64,000 bases of DNA from Petaurus breviceps papuanus (lineage: Eukaryota > Chordata > Mammalia > Diprotodontia > Petauridae). Under the pieces are notes generated by a model. The model worked only from the letters and a program-made list of their open reading frames with translations, had not been told where the DNA came from and did not search any database. The translations under genes and the position numbers were made by a program. Where the stretch lies: NCBI GenBank assembly GCA_028583685.1, contig JAMXIF010000002.1, forward strand, positions 59,153,776 through 59,217,775, given 5' to 3'. The number at the start of each line of letters is the position of its first letter. Positions within the stretch are counted from its first letter, which is position 1. Of the stretch, positions 55,150 to 64,000 are shown piece after piece.

Positions 55150-56477
55150 AGAAATTTCATTAAATATTTCCCAATCACATGTAAAAAATTAACATTCATT
55201 TTAAGAAATTATGAATTCCAAATTCACTCCCTCTCTCAAGTCTCTCCCTACCCATCAAGAAGGCAAGCAATATGATATTGATTATACATGATATCATGCA
55301 AAACATATGTCCATATTAGCCATGTTGCAAAACAAAACATACACACAAAAACATCCTCTAAGAAATAAAGTTTAAAAAGTATGCTTCAATATGTATTCAG
55401 AGTTCATCAGCTCTCTCGAGAAGTGGATAGCATTTTTCATCATGGGTCCTTTGGAATTGTCTTGGATCACTGTATTGATCAGAGTACCTAAGTCTTTCAC
55501 AGTTGATTATTATTGCTACAATACTGCTGTTAACTGTGTACAATCTTCTGGTTCTGCTCACTTCACTTTGTGTCAATTCGTTTAAGTCTTACCGGGTTTT
55601 TCTGAAACCATCCTACTCATTATTTCTTACAGTAAAATAGTATTTCATCACAATCACACACCACAACTTATTCAGCCAGTCTCTAATTGATGGGTATCCC
55701 CTTAATTTCCAATTCTTTACCACCACAAAAAGAACTGTTACGGGGAGTTAAGTGGCACAGTGAATAGAACAATGGCCCTGGAGTCAAGAGGACCTGAGTT
55801 CAAATCCAACCTCAGACATTCGACTCACTAGCCACATGATAAATGGTAAATAACTTAACCCCAATTTCCCTGCACTCCCCCCTCCAAAAAGCAAAAACAA
55901 AAAAATACACACACAAAGAGATGCTATAAATATTTTTGTACATATAGGCCCTTTCCCTTTTTATTTGATCTCTTTGAGATACAGACCTACTAGTGCTATT
56001 GCTGGGTCAAAGGGTATGCACAGTTTGATAACCCTTTGGGTATAGTTCCAAATTGCTTTCTGGAATGGTTTGACCAGTTCACAACTTCACCAACAGTGCA
56101 TTTGTGTCTGTATTTTTCCACATCCCCTCTAGCATTTGTTATTTTCCTTTTCCTTCAGTTAGCCAATCTAATAGGTGTGGGGTGTTGCCTCAGAGTTGTT
56201 TTAATGAGCATTTCTCTAATTCATAGTTTTTGAGCATTTTTTTCATATGATTATAGAAAGTGTTGATTTCTTCTTCTGAATACTCTCTGTTCATATCTTT
56301 TGATGATTTGTCAACTGGAGAATGGCTTTTCAAAAAATTGACTCAGTTCCCTATATATTTGAGAAATGTGACCTTTATAAGAGAAATTTGTTATTAAAAA
56401 ATTCCCCCCAGTTTCCTGCTTTCCTTCTAATTTTGAATGCATTGATTTATTTGTGTAAAACCTTTTTAATTTCATGT
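55150..56477 (-). mobile_element. L1 LINE, antisense, second copy
   Basis: 'attagccatgttgcaaaaca', 'ggttctgctcacttcacttt', 'gctattgctgggtcaaaggg', 'atggtttgaccagttcacaa', 'catttctctaattcatagtt', 'gactcagttccctatatatt': antisense 3' UTR through ORF2 C-terminus, with two SINE insertions. It seems to end at about 56780 after the second SINE. Confidence 0.85.
55741..55912 (+). mobile_element. WSINE1-like SINE inside the antisense L1
   Basis: 'agtggcacagtgaatagaac', 'ggccctggagtcaagaggac', 'aaataacttaaccccaattt', pyrimidine stretch, A-tail with (CA)n. The target sequence AAAGARNTGYTA is visible on both sides, diverged. Confidence 0.86.
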
Positions 56478-56487
56478 AATCAAAATT

Positions 56488-56722
56488 AGGGCAACTAGGA
56501 AGCATGATGGATAGGCCTGGAGTCAGGAAAACCTAAAGTTCAAATTCAGCTTCAGACATTTACTAGCTGTGAGACTCTGGGCAAGTCACTTAACTCTGTT
56601 TGCTTAGTTTTTTTTCATCTGTAAAATGAGCTTGGGAAGGAGATGGAAAACCTAGTATCATTACCAAGAAAACTTCAAATGGGATCATGAAGAGTTGGAC
56701 ATGACTGAACAATAATAACAAA
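56488..56722 (+). mobile_element. MAR1-like CORE-SINE inside the antisense L1
   Basis: 'taggcctggagtcaggaaaa', 'gggcaagtcacttaactctg', 'gaagagttggacatgactga', 'acaataataac' tail. 10-bp duplication AATCAAAATT at 56478-56487 and 56723-56732. Confidence 0.88.
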
Positions 56723-56732
56723 AATCAAAATT

Positions 56733-58140
56733 GTCCTTTTTGTTCCCCACGATTCTCTCTATAAGAAACAGATTTTCTTAATGAAACTATCTCACTTATA
56801 GAAAAGTTTTTCATTTTTTACTAGGAAAGAATAAAACATTCAGTCCCATTTATTTTTCATTCATTTTTCCCCCTGGGTTATAAAACTGCTGTATATTTTT
56901 AGTTATCAGCTGAAGACATTTCAGACCTAGAGCATTTAAATAATGCAGTGCTATTCTGAGTGTCTTTAATTACTGATGTTATTTGGTGGGCTTTTAAAAA
57001 GTGTTGCCCTACTTTTCAAGAACTGGATAATGACCATGGCTAATACTCTAACATTTCCTTATATACTTTACTGATATGTGTTTCTCGTGGTGGTTAATAG
57101 TAGCTATAAAATAACAATAAAATGAAACATAATGATAATATCCGTCCTCAAGGGTATAGTGTTGTATAATTAATTGAAAACTGTAGAATAATTTGAACTC
57201 TTCCAACAGTCAGATTCTCTATGTCATGAGTTCCTGAGGAAGACCTCCAGCACATTGGGGAGAGCCCCTGTGGAGGATTTACCAGAGGACAAGGATTAGG
57301 ATTGCACAAAGTGTCAGGTATAGATAGATTGCAATCTATGTCACTGAATGGAGTATCCACATTGATGAGATTCTAGCTCTATATAAAAATATAGTATCTT
57401 TTTATTAATTGTCATTTATTCTTATAAATTGGTATAAAATATAGCTGGGTAGGTCCTGATTAGTATGAATAATGAATCCCCTTAAGTGGTCATGTATATT
57501 CCAATTTTTATTATTTGAAGTTATAATTAATTATGTAAAATATGGTAATTGGTTCCAGCCCAATGGAAGTATGTAGTGTAAATTTGAATAATTTGACCAC
57601 TTCACAGGATTCATTATTTATCCTAATTGGACATGACTATAAAATATTTTATTAGTAACACATTGTGGTTTTTTAAAAAAACATTTATTTTATATAAAAA
57701 ATGTACTACCATACTGCAATGGATCTATAATCTTATTGATGCATGTTTTCACTCTGATAATGCGCATCACAACTCATTCATACTTGCTTATCATATTTAA
57801 CTCTTATTCACATCTTTCCATGAGTTCACAACAGGGTGCTTACCCCGTGATCCAGTGACCTCATTCCCTTTTTCTTGACATGATGAGAGTATTAGTAAAG
57901 GGCATGGAAAAATCCATTAGTTCTTTGTTCTTGCCTCATGATCAGTCCATCTTCTTTTATAATTCTTTTATATTATTACATATTTAGATATAATATAAAA
58001 TATAATACTATATAACACATTATCTTAATTATATTATTATATTATATTAATTATATTATAATTATACATTATTTTGATGACATCCTTTAAACTATTTGTC
58101 CTTGGTTATTGTAATCTGAAATACATCATTTAATGACACC
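56733..58140. other. No gene seen; end of L1, then AT-rich DNA
   Basis: 56733-56780 is the last piece of the antisense L1. 57200-57370 may be decayed LINE sequence. 57955-58075 is a (TTA/TATA)-rich low-complexity tract. Confidence 0.4.
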
Positions 58141-58234
58141 ACCCTTCTTCCCTACAATTCCTAACATAACACTAGGCTCAGAGAAAGCATTCACATGCTC
58201 TCGGATTCACTGGTTGATACAATTAGTTTACACA

Positions 58235-58276
58235 ATGGACATGCACACACATACACACATGCACACACACACACAG
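58235..58276 (+). repeat. (CACACATG/CA)n simple repeat
   Basis: Alternating CA tract with TG interruptions. It drives two spurious overlapping frames (103 and 140 codons) at 58133-58617. Confidence 0.8.
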
Positions 58277-58289
58277 AGCATCAGTCCCT

Positions 58290-58950
58290 ACTTTCTGTCA
58301 TACATTTCCACAGTCCTGGTGAGAAAGTATACAAGTGCAGAGAAGAGACACAGTCAGGGAGTGTTCGTGTGGAGGTTACATGTGCAGAACATATGTGGTC
58401 AGAGAACACACGAAAAGGACATGCATGGGATAAACATGTACTGAAGACACAAGTAGGGAGACATGTGAGGAAGGTACATACAAGGCTGGAACAATTCAAA
58501 CTTCTGATGATGCATAACCATCAGTGTCTTCTTGTGATGCCATCATGTTCCTCTCTGCTACTCTCTTTGGGGTGTTATATCTCCTTTCACCAGCATTTTG
58601 TCATTTCTGCTGCATAGCTTTACTAGTTTTGAGCTGGGGTATTTTCTGGGCTTCTTTCTGCTGCCATCTGCTGGTAATTCAGTTATTTAGCTTCTTGGGG
58701 CCATTTGCTGCTGTGTACTACTCTTAGCTAGGCCTGCAACTCTTGGCAACTTTAATGTTTAAAACGGGGTTTAAAAAATCTGTAAATCTGCATAGCCCTG
58801 ATCTGTACCCAGTTGGAGAACCAGAAAAAGTCAGAGGTACAAGTAGAAAATCTTTCTATTCTTTTCACTGCTCTTTACCAGCTGATGCTTGAAGTCCCTG
58901 GCCCCCAGCAATTATCTGAGTTTGGGTTAGAAACTCAAATCCCTATTTGT
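58290..58950 (+). repeat. Unclassified interspersed repeat, copy 2
   Basis: Relative of 15110-15620, sharing 'ggtcag.gaacac', a 'caattcaa' block, the 'ctgccatctg' block and 'gaagtccctggcccccagca'. Noncoding; family unknown to me. Confidence 0.45.
58661..58674 (-). promoter_or_regulatory. CTCF-type motif (full consensus match)
   Basis: CTGCCATCTGCTGG fits every position of SYGCCMYCTRSTGG. It lies within the unclassified repeat; the equivalent place in copy 1 (about 15336) reads CTACCATCTGCACA and has lost the motif. Confidence 0.4.
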
Positions 58951-59869
58951 TCAGTCTGTGTCCCTTTAAATAATTTTATGACCTCACTCAACAAACCCTA
59001 AAACTGTGCGGGCCAAGGAAAATGAGGCTCAAAGACTCATTAATGGAGCTGATTACCATATAAATAATTCTGGGACAAGAATAAAAGGGATAGGTCAAGA
59101 GTTTCTGCCTTAAAATTATTTACCAGCAACAAAAGAACTAATCTTTGTTTAGAATTCAACCAATTGACAAACCCAGCTAGTCTTCCTTCTTCTCATTTGA
59201 ATCACACAGCAACTGGAGAGGTCAGGGAAAGTGTAAAGGGAAGTAGGTTAGAGGGAATAGAGCCCTTGAAAAGTTCTGCTTGGAGGTTAGGAACAGTAAA
59301 TTTATGGCACGATTCCTGGTCCATGGTTTTCCCAATCTGTAGTTCTTTGGGGCCTTGTTTCTCTTAAGACCTATCCTCATCCATTCTTTTGGAATTTTCT
59401 TTTATTGTGCCTTGTTTTCTGTCCCTCTTCAGAATTACCTCTGATTTCTCCCTGATTGCTAATCTTAATTTTGTTTCCATCATAACTATGTTTAAAGAAT
59501 TATTGCTTGATTCTATCTCGCTAGGTCCATGTTTCCATTTTGCCATATTTGCAGTCATCTTCTTCCTGGTAGCCTGTCAAGAATATCTCTTTGCTAACAC
59601 CCAGTCATGAACATGACTGATATATTTACGTTGTTGCCATCTAGTGGTGAGTCCTGTATTTTCTGTACCCTTTCTCTATTTTTTTTGCTCTATTTCAGTA
59701 AACAGAATCTGTTCCTTCTATGTTTCAGCAGGAGAATATAGTCATTTAATGATATACATGAAATTTATCCACAAAAAGTAGAATGAAAAGAGAGATTGCA
59801 TAAAATGAAACCAAAAAGCAATTTTTATTCTGTGAACAAATTTCATATTGATAATTATATTATAATTAG
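58951..59869. other. No gene or clear repeat seen
   Basis: About 0.9 kb; short overlapping frames only (up to 73 codons). Confidence 0.45.
59633..59646 (-). promoter_or_regulatory. CTCF-type motif (near-consensus)
   Basis: TTGCCATCTAGTGG fits SYGCCMYCTRSTGG except the first base. Same orientation as those at 54525 and 58661. Confidence 0.35.
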
Positions 59870-59960
59870 CACTTTAAAAGTTTGCCAAGCATTTTACATA
59901 CACTATATCATTTAAGCCTCATCACAACTCTGTGAAATAGATACTTTAGTTATGACTGTG
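59870..59960 (-). repeat. MIR-type fragment, antisense
   Basis: 'ccaagcattttacatacact', 'catcacaactctgtgaaata'. Confidence 0.6.
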
Positions 59961-60189
59961 AAGAGGACTGTGCAGAGAATGTTGTGTAACTCTAGGACTT
60001 TTCAATTAAAGTACTCCAAAGTATATTATCTAGAGAAATCCCATTAAATTAGAGGACAAAATTTTACTACAATATTGATCCTCAAATTACCTTATTTTGT
60101 ACTTACAAATGTACATATTCTATCCCTATAATAATATGTTGCTTCTTGAGACAGGAATTTTCCCTTTTTGTCTTCCAATGTAATTTTCC

Positions 60190-60385
60190 TAAAATGAAGA
60201 TCTGACCATGTCTTTTGATTTACTAAGATACTCTAGTCACTCTCTATCACTTAGAAAAAAATATCCTCTGACTTTTACAGAGACTATCTTTATTTTTATT
60301 TGCATTTGTATCCCTAGTGCTTAACAGGGTACCTGGAACAAAGTAGGTGCATAATTAATGTTTATTGACTGACTGAACATATTTG
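60190..60385 (+). repeat. L2 3' end
   Basis: 'aatgaagatctgaccatgtc', 'gtatccctagtgcttaacag', 'aatgtttattgactgactga'. Confidence 0.75.
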
Positions 60386-60974
60386 ACAGTATATGCTTTG
60401 TTTTACAACTGAACTGAACTGAAGTTCATTACTACAGAGGTTATTTCATCAAGCAGTCCTCTGTAGTCAAGATTGGTCATTTCCTTGCAGGAAAAAAATA
60501 TACAGTCAACTGAAATAAACAATTTGGCTATATCTGAAAATATACATTTTCACAATTATATTCTACTGCTTCTCTTGAAAGATCCAAAGCATGTGTCACC
60601 ATTAGTCCTCTGAAGTTTCTTTTTTAAAAATCTTTTTCAATCTATGAATGTGAGGTAAAAAAAAAAAAAAACTCATTGTTTTGATTGTACTTCTCTAATT
60701 AAACCATATTTTAAATGTACAGGAATAGGCTATTTGATGTAAACCCTATGGTGAATTATTTTTTTTGAAGAAAAAAAACCCCTCTTTTGTAAAGGGAGTA
60801 ATCAACACTTGTTTTATTAAGGGCTTTTTCCCCCTTAATGTTAACTTTCCTCAGAGAAACACCTGTTATTGGCATTTTTGAAAGGGGAGAAACAATAAAT
60901 ACCTAAAATCACAGAGCAATAGTAGGACTGGCAAGAAAATTGAAGTGTTTTAGTTAATTTGATGCTTTAATGAC
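60386..60974. other. No gene or clear repeat seen
   Basis: AT-rich DNA of about 0.6 kb with A-runs. Confidence 0.45.
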
Positions 60975-60975
60975 T

Positions 60976-61300
60976 CTATGAGCTCATCAGTGTGGGTGTT
61001 CTTACATACACACAAGCTATCCTTGCCTCCTCGTCCCCTCTATGGTTTTTGTACACATCTTCCCATAAATTCCTCCAAAGAGGATCCATCCACCGTGTTG
61101 GAGGCCTTTCTTTAGGTCTTTTAATAATTTGTGGACACCAGTGGCATAACCAGTCTAGCCATCTGTTAAAACTCCTCACTCTTGTTACACAAACCATTGA
61201 ATCAGCCAGAACCTGCATGGTAAATTTTTCTGCCAGAATGATCGTTCCCTGAGCAGTATATACAACTGCCAAATACTTGATCAGATTTAGAGTGCTTATT
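60976..61300 (-). mobile_element. RTE-clade LINE C-terminal fragment, antisense
   Basis: A 98-codon minus-strand frame (60976-61272) contains RWLDWLCHW, then KRPKERPPTRWMDPLWRN and NHRGDEEARI. This matches the RTE C-terminus, where 'RGRPPTRW.D' is the hallmark. The rest of the LINE is not visible beside it. Confidence 0.75.
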
Positions 61301-62325
61301 CCCTGGTTGTTTCAGGCATCTTACCAACCAAATCGTGTCAGGTGTTTAGTCATCAGACACATTCATAACTCAGAGACTGACCTGCAAATGGTCCATTCAA
61401 TTGAGTATAAAAACATAGCCACAGAGTCTAGCCTAGTGGACTTTATAATGTGCCATTCATCAGCTATTCAAAAGCAAATTTTCAGGGTGATTTCTCCTTT
61501 CTAAGCAATGATCAGTGGCTTCAGGATTAATATGATAGTGCTGTCATAATAAATGACTAGGTCTGCATCCAGGCAGATGAAATAGTATCTCCACATCAGG
61601 AGCCAATGGGTAGGAATCACTTTGAAGAGAAAGGCTTTTGATTATTAAAGGGACTGTTTTGTCAATCTCTATGATTCCTATTATAATCTTGTCACCTCTT
61701 GAGCAGCCCAAGAACATCTCTCTGTCACTCAGTTGGTTTTCACCCCATTAAAAGCTGCAATACCTGGAAGACTGTTAAATGTCGTACTCCTCCCTCCCCC
61801 CCCCCCCGGCAATAAAATCACGGTGGCAGTTTTATAGCATATCAGGCATTTATGTGAACTGTGTATTCTGGACAGTTGCTATCAATAACAACTAGAATTC
61901 TTGGTGCAAATATCAAAATCCAAGATTTGCTTTTTTGTTGTTTTAAGCAACAAATGAATAATGTCTCTGTTATTGAATAAACATGAATTGAAAGTTTTAA
62001 GTGGTGTTTTCACTACAATTATTAATAGAACTTTTTCTATAGATGTCAATAATGTTATCTGTTCCTGTTTTACCAGTGAATTCAGAGTAGTTTTCATGTG
62101 GTTAGAAGTATACAGATCTCAGTGTTCTGATAAGGGTGTGGGAGCATTGGCTCTAGAAATCCAGAACTCTAGAAGTTTAGAAAGTTCTATATGTAGAAAA
62201 ATCTAGAGTACCTAAGGTAAAGATGGAGACAAAAAGGGAGTTAAGTTGAGTAGCATGATCTGAGAATAAGAATATAACATTTCCCCACCAGACAAGGGAT
62301 TGCTGAGCATACTTGTAACTAGTGT
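61301..62325. other. No gene or clear repeat seen
   Basis: About 1 kb; contains a C-run at 61796-61807. Confidence 0.45.
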
Positions 62326-62329
62326 CTCT

Positions 62330-62790
62330 TCTTAATTCATTAATTCAATTCATCAGTTACCCACTATGCATATAGTGCTGTACTAGTGTGAGTTGGGGAG
62401 GAATGTGGGAGGGACAGATGAAGTTCCTGCTCCTATGAAACTTAAATTTAGTGGGAGATCCAACTCATTCACAAATAATTATAAAGCAAAGTAGAAAATG
62501 TTTGTGCATAAGAAGTACAAAATTTGAGAATCTAAGAAGGAAAGATAATAAAAAAAAAGTTCTGAATGAATAATGAGGAGGAATCTCTGAAGAATTCATG
62601 GAACAGGGGTCATTTGAGATAGATTTTAAAAGCTAAAAATGTTTTCAACAAGTAAGGATGAAATAAAGAGCATTCAAAGTATAGGAAATTGAAAAAAGGC
62701 ATAGATGCTAGAGAATGTTATATGAATAAGTTAAAGGGAAGTAAAGCCAATATAGTTAAGAGTGAAGGGTATATGGAAGGAGTAGTATGA
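62330..62790 (-). repeat. L2/MIR-related sequence, antisense, diverged
   Basis: 'acccactatgcatatagtgc', 'gaagttcctgctcctatgaa' and 'gggtcatttgagatagattt' fit the antisense L2 3' region loosely. Confidence 0.45.
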
Positions 62791-62794
62791 GATC

Positions 62795-63240
62795 TTCCTA
62801 AAGAACTAGCTTGACCATTTCACTTCTCTCCCCAGAATCTCTCCTGAGATTCTGTTCTATGACTTCCCCCTTCACTCCAATAAACTTCAGTGGTTTCCTA
62901 TTAACTCCATGACCAAAAGTTGAATTGTCTCTTTGACTTTTAAAGCTTTCATGATCTAGTCCCTTCCTACGTTTTCAGTTTTATACTTTCATTCCCTTTA
63001 TATACTTTATGATACAATGACTTTGGCCTTGCTGTTTTTCCTAACTCAACACCATTTCCTGATTTTTTTTTTCATTAGCTGTCCATACATGGAATACTGT
63101 ACCTCCTTACTCTTTCCTCCTGGCTTTCCTGGTTGCCTTCAATACTTAGCTTAAACCCTACTTTATGTAAGAGAGAAGGCTTTCCTAGTTCTCCATTCTT
63201 AAGTAAGTTCTTAATAAATGCTGCTGCTGATTAGTTTGGT
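62795..63240 (+). repeat. L2 LINE 3' region
   Basis: 'ccaataaacttcagtggttt', 'ctttcatgatctagtccctt', 'tggaatactgtacctcctta', 'gctttcctggttgccttcaa', 'gttcttaataaatgctgctg'. Confidence 0.7.
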
Positions 63241-63294
63241 AGTGCTGGAATGTGGAAGAGCTTGAATTCTAGTCAAAGAGCCCAGATGTTCATA

Positions 63295-63500
63295 GGCTCA
63301 TAGAATATAGCTAGGGAAAGCACCTTTAAGATGCTCTAATCCATCCCTAAACACTCATCTCCCCTTTTTGTACAGATGAGGAAACAGATGCAGAGAGATG
63401 AAACTACTTGCACGAAGTCACACAGGTATTACAAAGGCCAGGATTCCAACACAGTTCTTTTTAATCTAAATTCAGCAGTCTTTCTTCTATACTGTAGTTT
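63295..63500 (-). repeat. MIR-related fragment, antisense
   Basis: 'gctcatagaatatagctagg', 'gtacagatgaggaaacagat', 'gcacgaagtcacacaggtat', 'gtctttcttctatactgtag'. Confidence 0.6.
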
Positions 63501-64000
63501 AAGTAGGTATTGAGAGTAATTTCAGGGTCATAAGTAGAGCAGGCAAGAAACTATGAGATCAGGACAGGGGGGAGTTCACAATATGGGTACAGAGCACATT
63601 AAGTGTTCATGAAGGAGCCTGGGATGTGAAAGTATAGGGAGTTACAGTCACAAAACAGAATCTCAGAGTTCAGGATCTTGAAGGAAGGATTTGATCTGAA
63701 GTCTTCCTGAGTTCACACTCTATCTACACCCAGCTTCCAAAGGGACAGGGAGGTAAATTTTGCCTTAGTATGAGAGAAAAAAAAAAATAACCTACATTTT
63801 AATGACTCTTTAAAGCTTATAAAGCAATTTCCCCACCCCAACCTTAGTAACCTGTCCTAAAATGGAGGAGAGCCCTATAGGAGATAGTGGGTTCTCTATG
63901 ACCAGACATCTTTAGAAAAGGTAACCACTTGTATGGGATACTGCAGAATGCATTCATACTTCAGATAGGGGTTGGACTTGATCAGGAGTTTTAAACTTGT
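63501..64000. other. No gene or clear repeat seen
   Basis: Window end; no supported feature. Confidence 0.4.

Noticed and set aside
58133-58617. Overlapping 103- and 140-codon plus-strand frames
   Set aside because: Driven by a CA/CATG simple repeat and repeat DNA; no domain, and two frames are open at once.
60976-61272. 98-codon minus-strand frame as a host gene
   Set aside because: Carries the RTE C-terminal PPTRW hallmark; a LINE fragment.

Overview
The window is about 64 kb of AT-rich nuclear DNA from a marsupial, dominated by mammalian interspersed repeats. Evidence for this: dense CORE-type tRNA SINEs of the marsupial WSINE1/MAR1 kinds, marsupial-style L1 3' ends, many L2 and MIR fossils, RTE-clade LINEs with matching (AAC)n-tailed SINEs, hAT miniature elements and solo LTRs. 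The WSINE1-like copies point to an Australian marsupial. A dasyurid or diprotodont is my best guess, with low confidence. There is no bacterial, phage or organellar signal.

I find no intact protein-coding gene. The one recognisable host gene sequence is a full-length processed retrocopy of HSPA8 (Hsc70) at about 2004-4252. It is intronless, keeps 5' UTR, coding region and 3' UTR, and is flanked by a perfect 17-bp target-site duplication. Two in-frame stops (codons 389 and 611) make it a pseudogene. The best candidate for a functional element is a CpG-enriched block at about 54,000-54,660 with a palindromic CACGTG E-box, a near-consensus CTCF-type motif and an adjacent alternating purine/pyrimidine tract. 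It could be a promoter or enhancer of a gene whose exons I cannot identify.

Layout. 0-9.6 kb: MIR/L2 relics, the HSPA8 retrocopy, a 60-bp mini-hAT element, SINEs and an L1 3' end. 9.6-18.5 kb: sparse MIR/L2, an unclassified repeat at 15.1-15.6 kb, and an antisense RTE LINE (15.8-17.5 kb) holding an RTE-type SINE. 18.5-24.3 kb: SINEs, antisense L2, two hAT elements and a solo LTR (23,177-23,707). 24.4-27.4 kb: the longest stretch with no recognisable repeat. 28.9-34.5 kb: a sense RTE LINE, L2 copies on both strands, and a solo LTR (33,671-34,393) carrying a SINE dimer. 36-40.1 kb: a stack of nested insertions (L1 containing a solo LTR and an opposite-strand L1, which itself contains a SINE). 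40-47.6 kb: an unclassified repeat pair, hAT elements and another LTR related to the one at 37 kb. 48-51.2 kb: L2, MAR1-like SINEs and an L1 end. 52-54.7 kb: repeat-poor DNA ending in the CpG-rich block. 54.7-56.8 kb: antisense L1 with two SINEs. 57-64 kb: AT-rich DNA, a second copy of the unclassified repeat with a CTCF-type motif, an RTE C-terminal piece, and L2/MIR relics.

All family assignments come from reading the sequence against remembered consensus features; nothing was searched. I found no previously undescribed biological system. The items most worth following up are the CpG-rich block, the two unclassified repeat pairs and the CTCF-type motif inside one of them.
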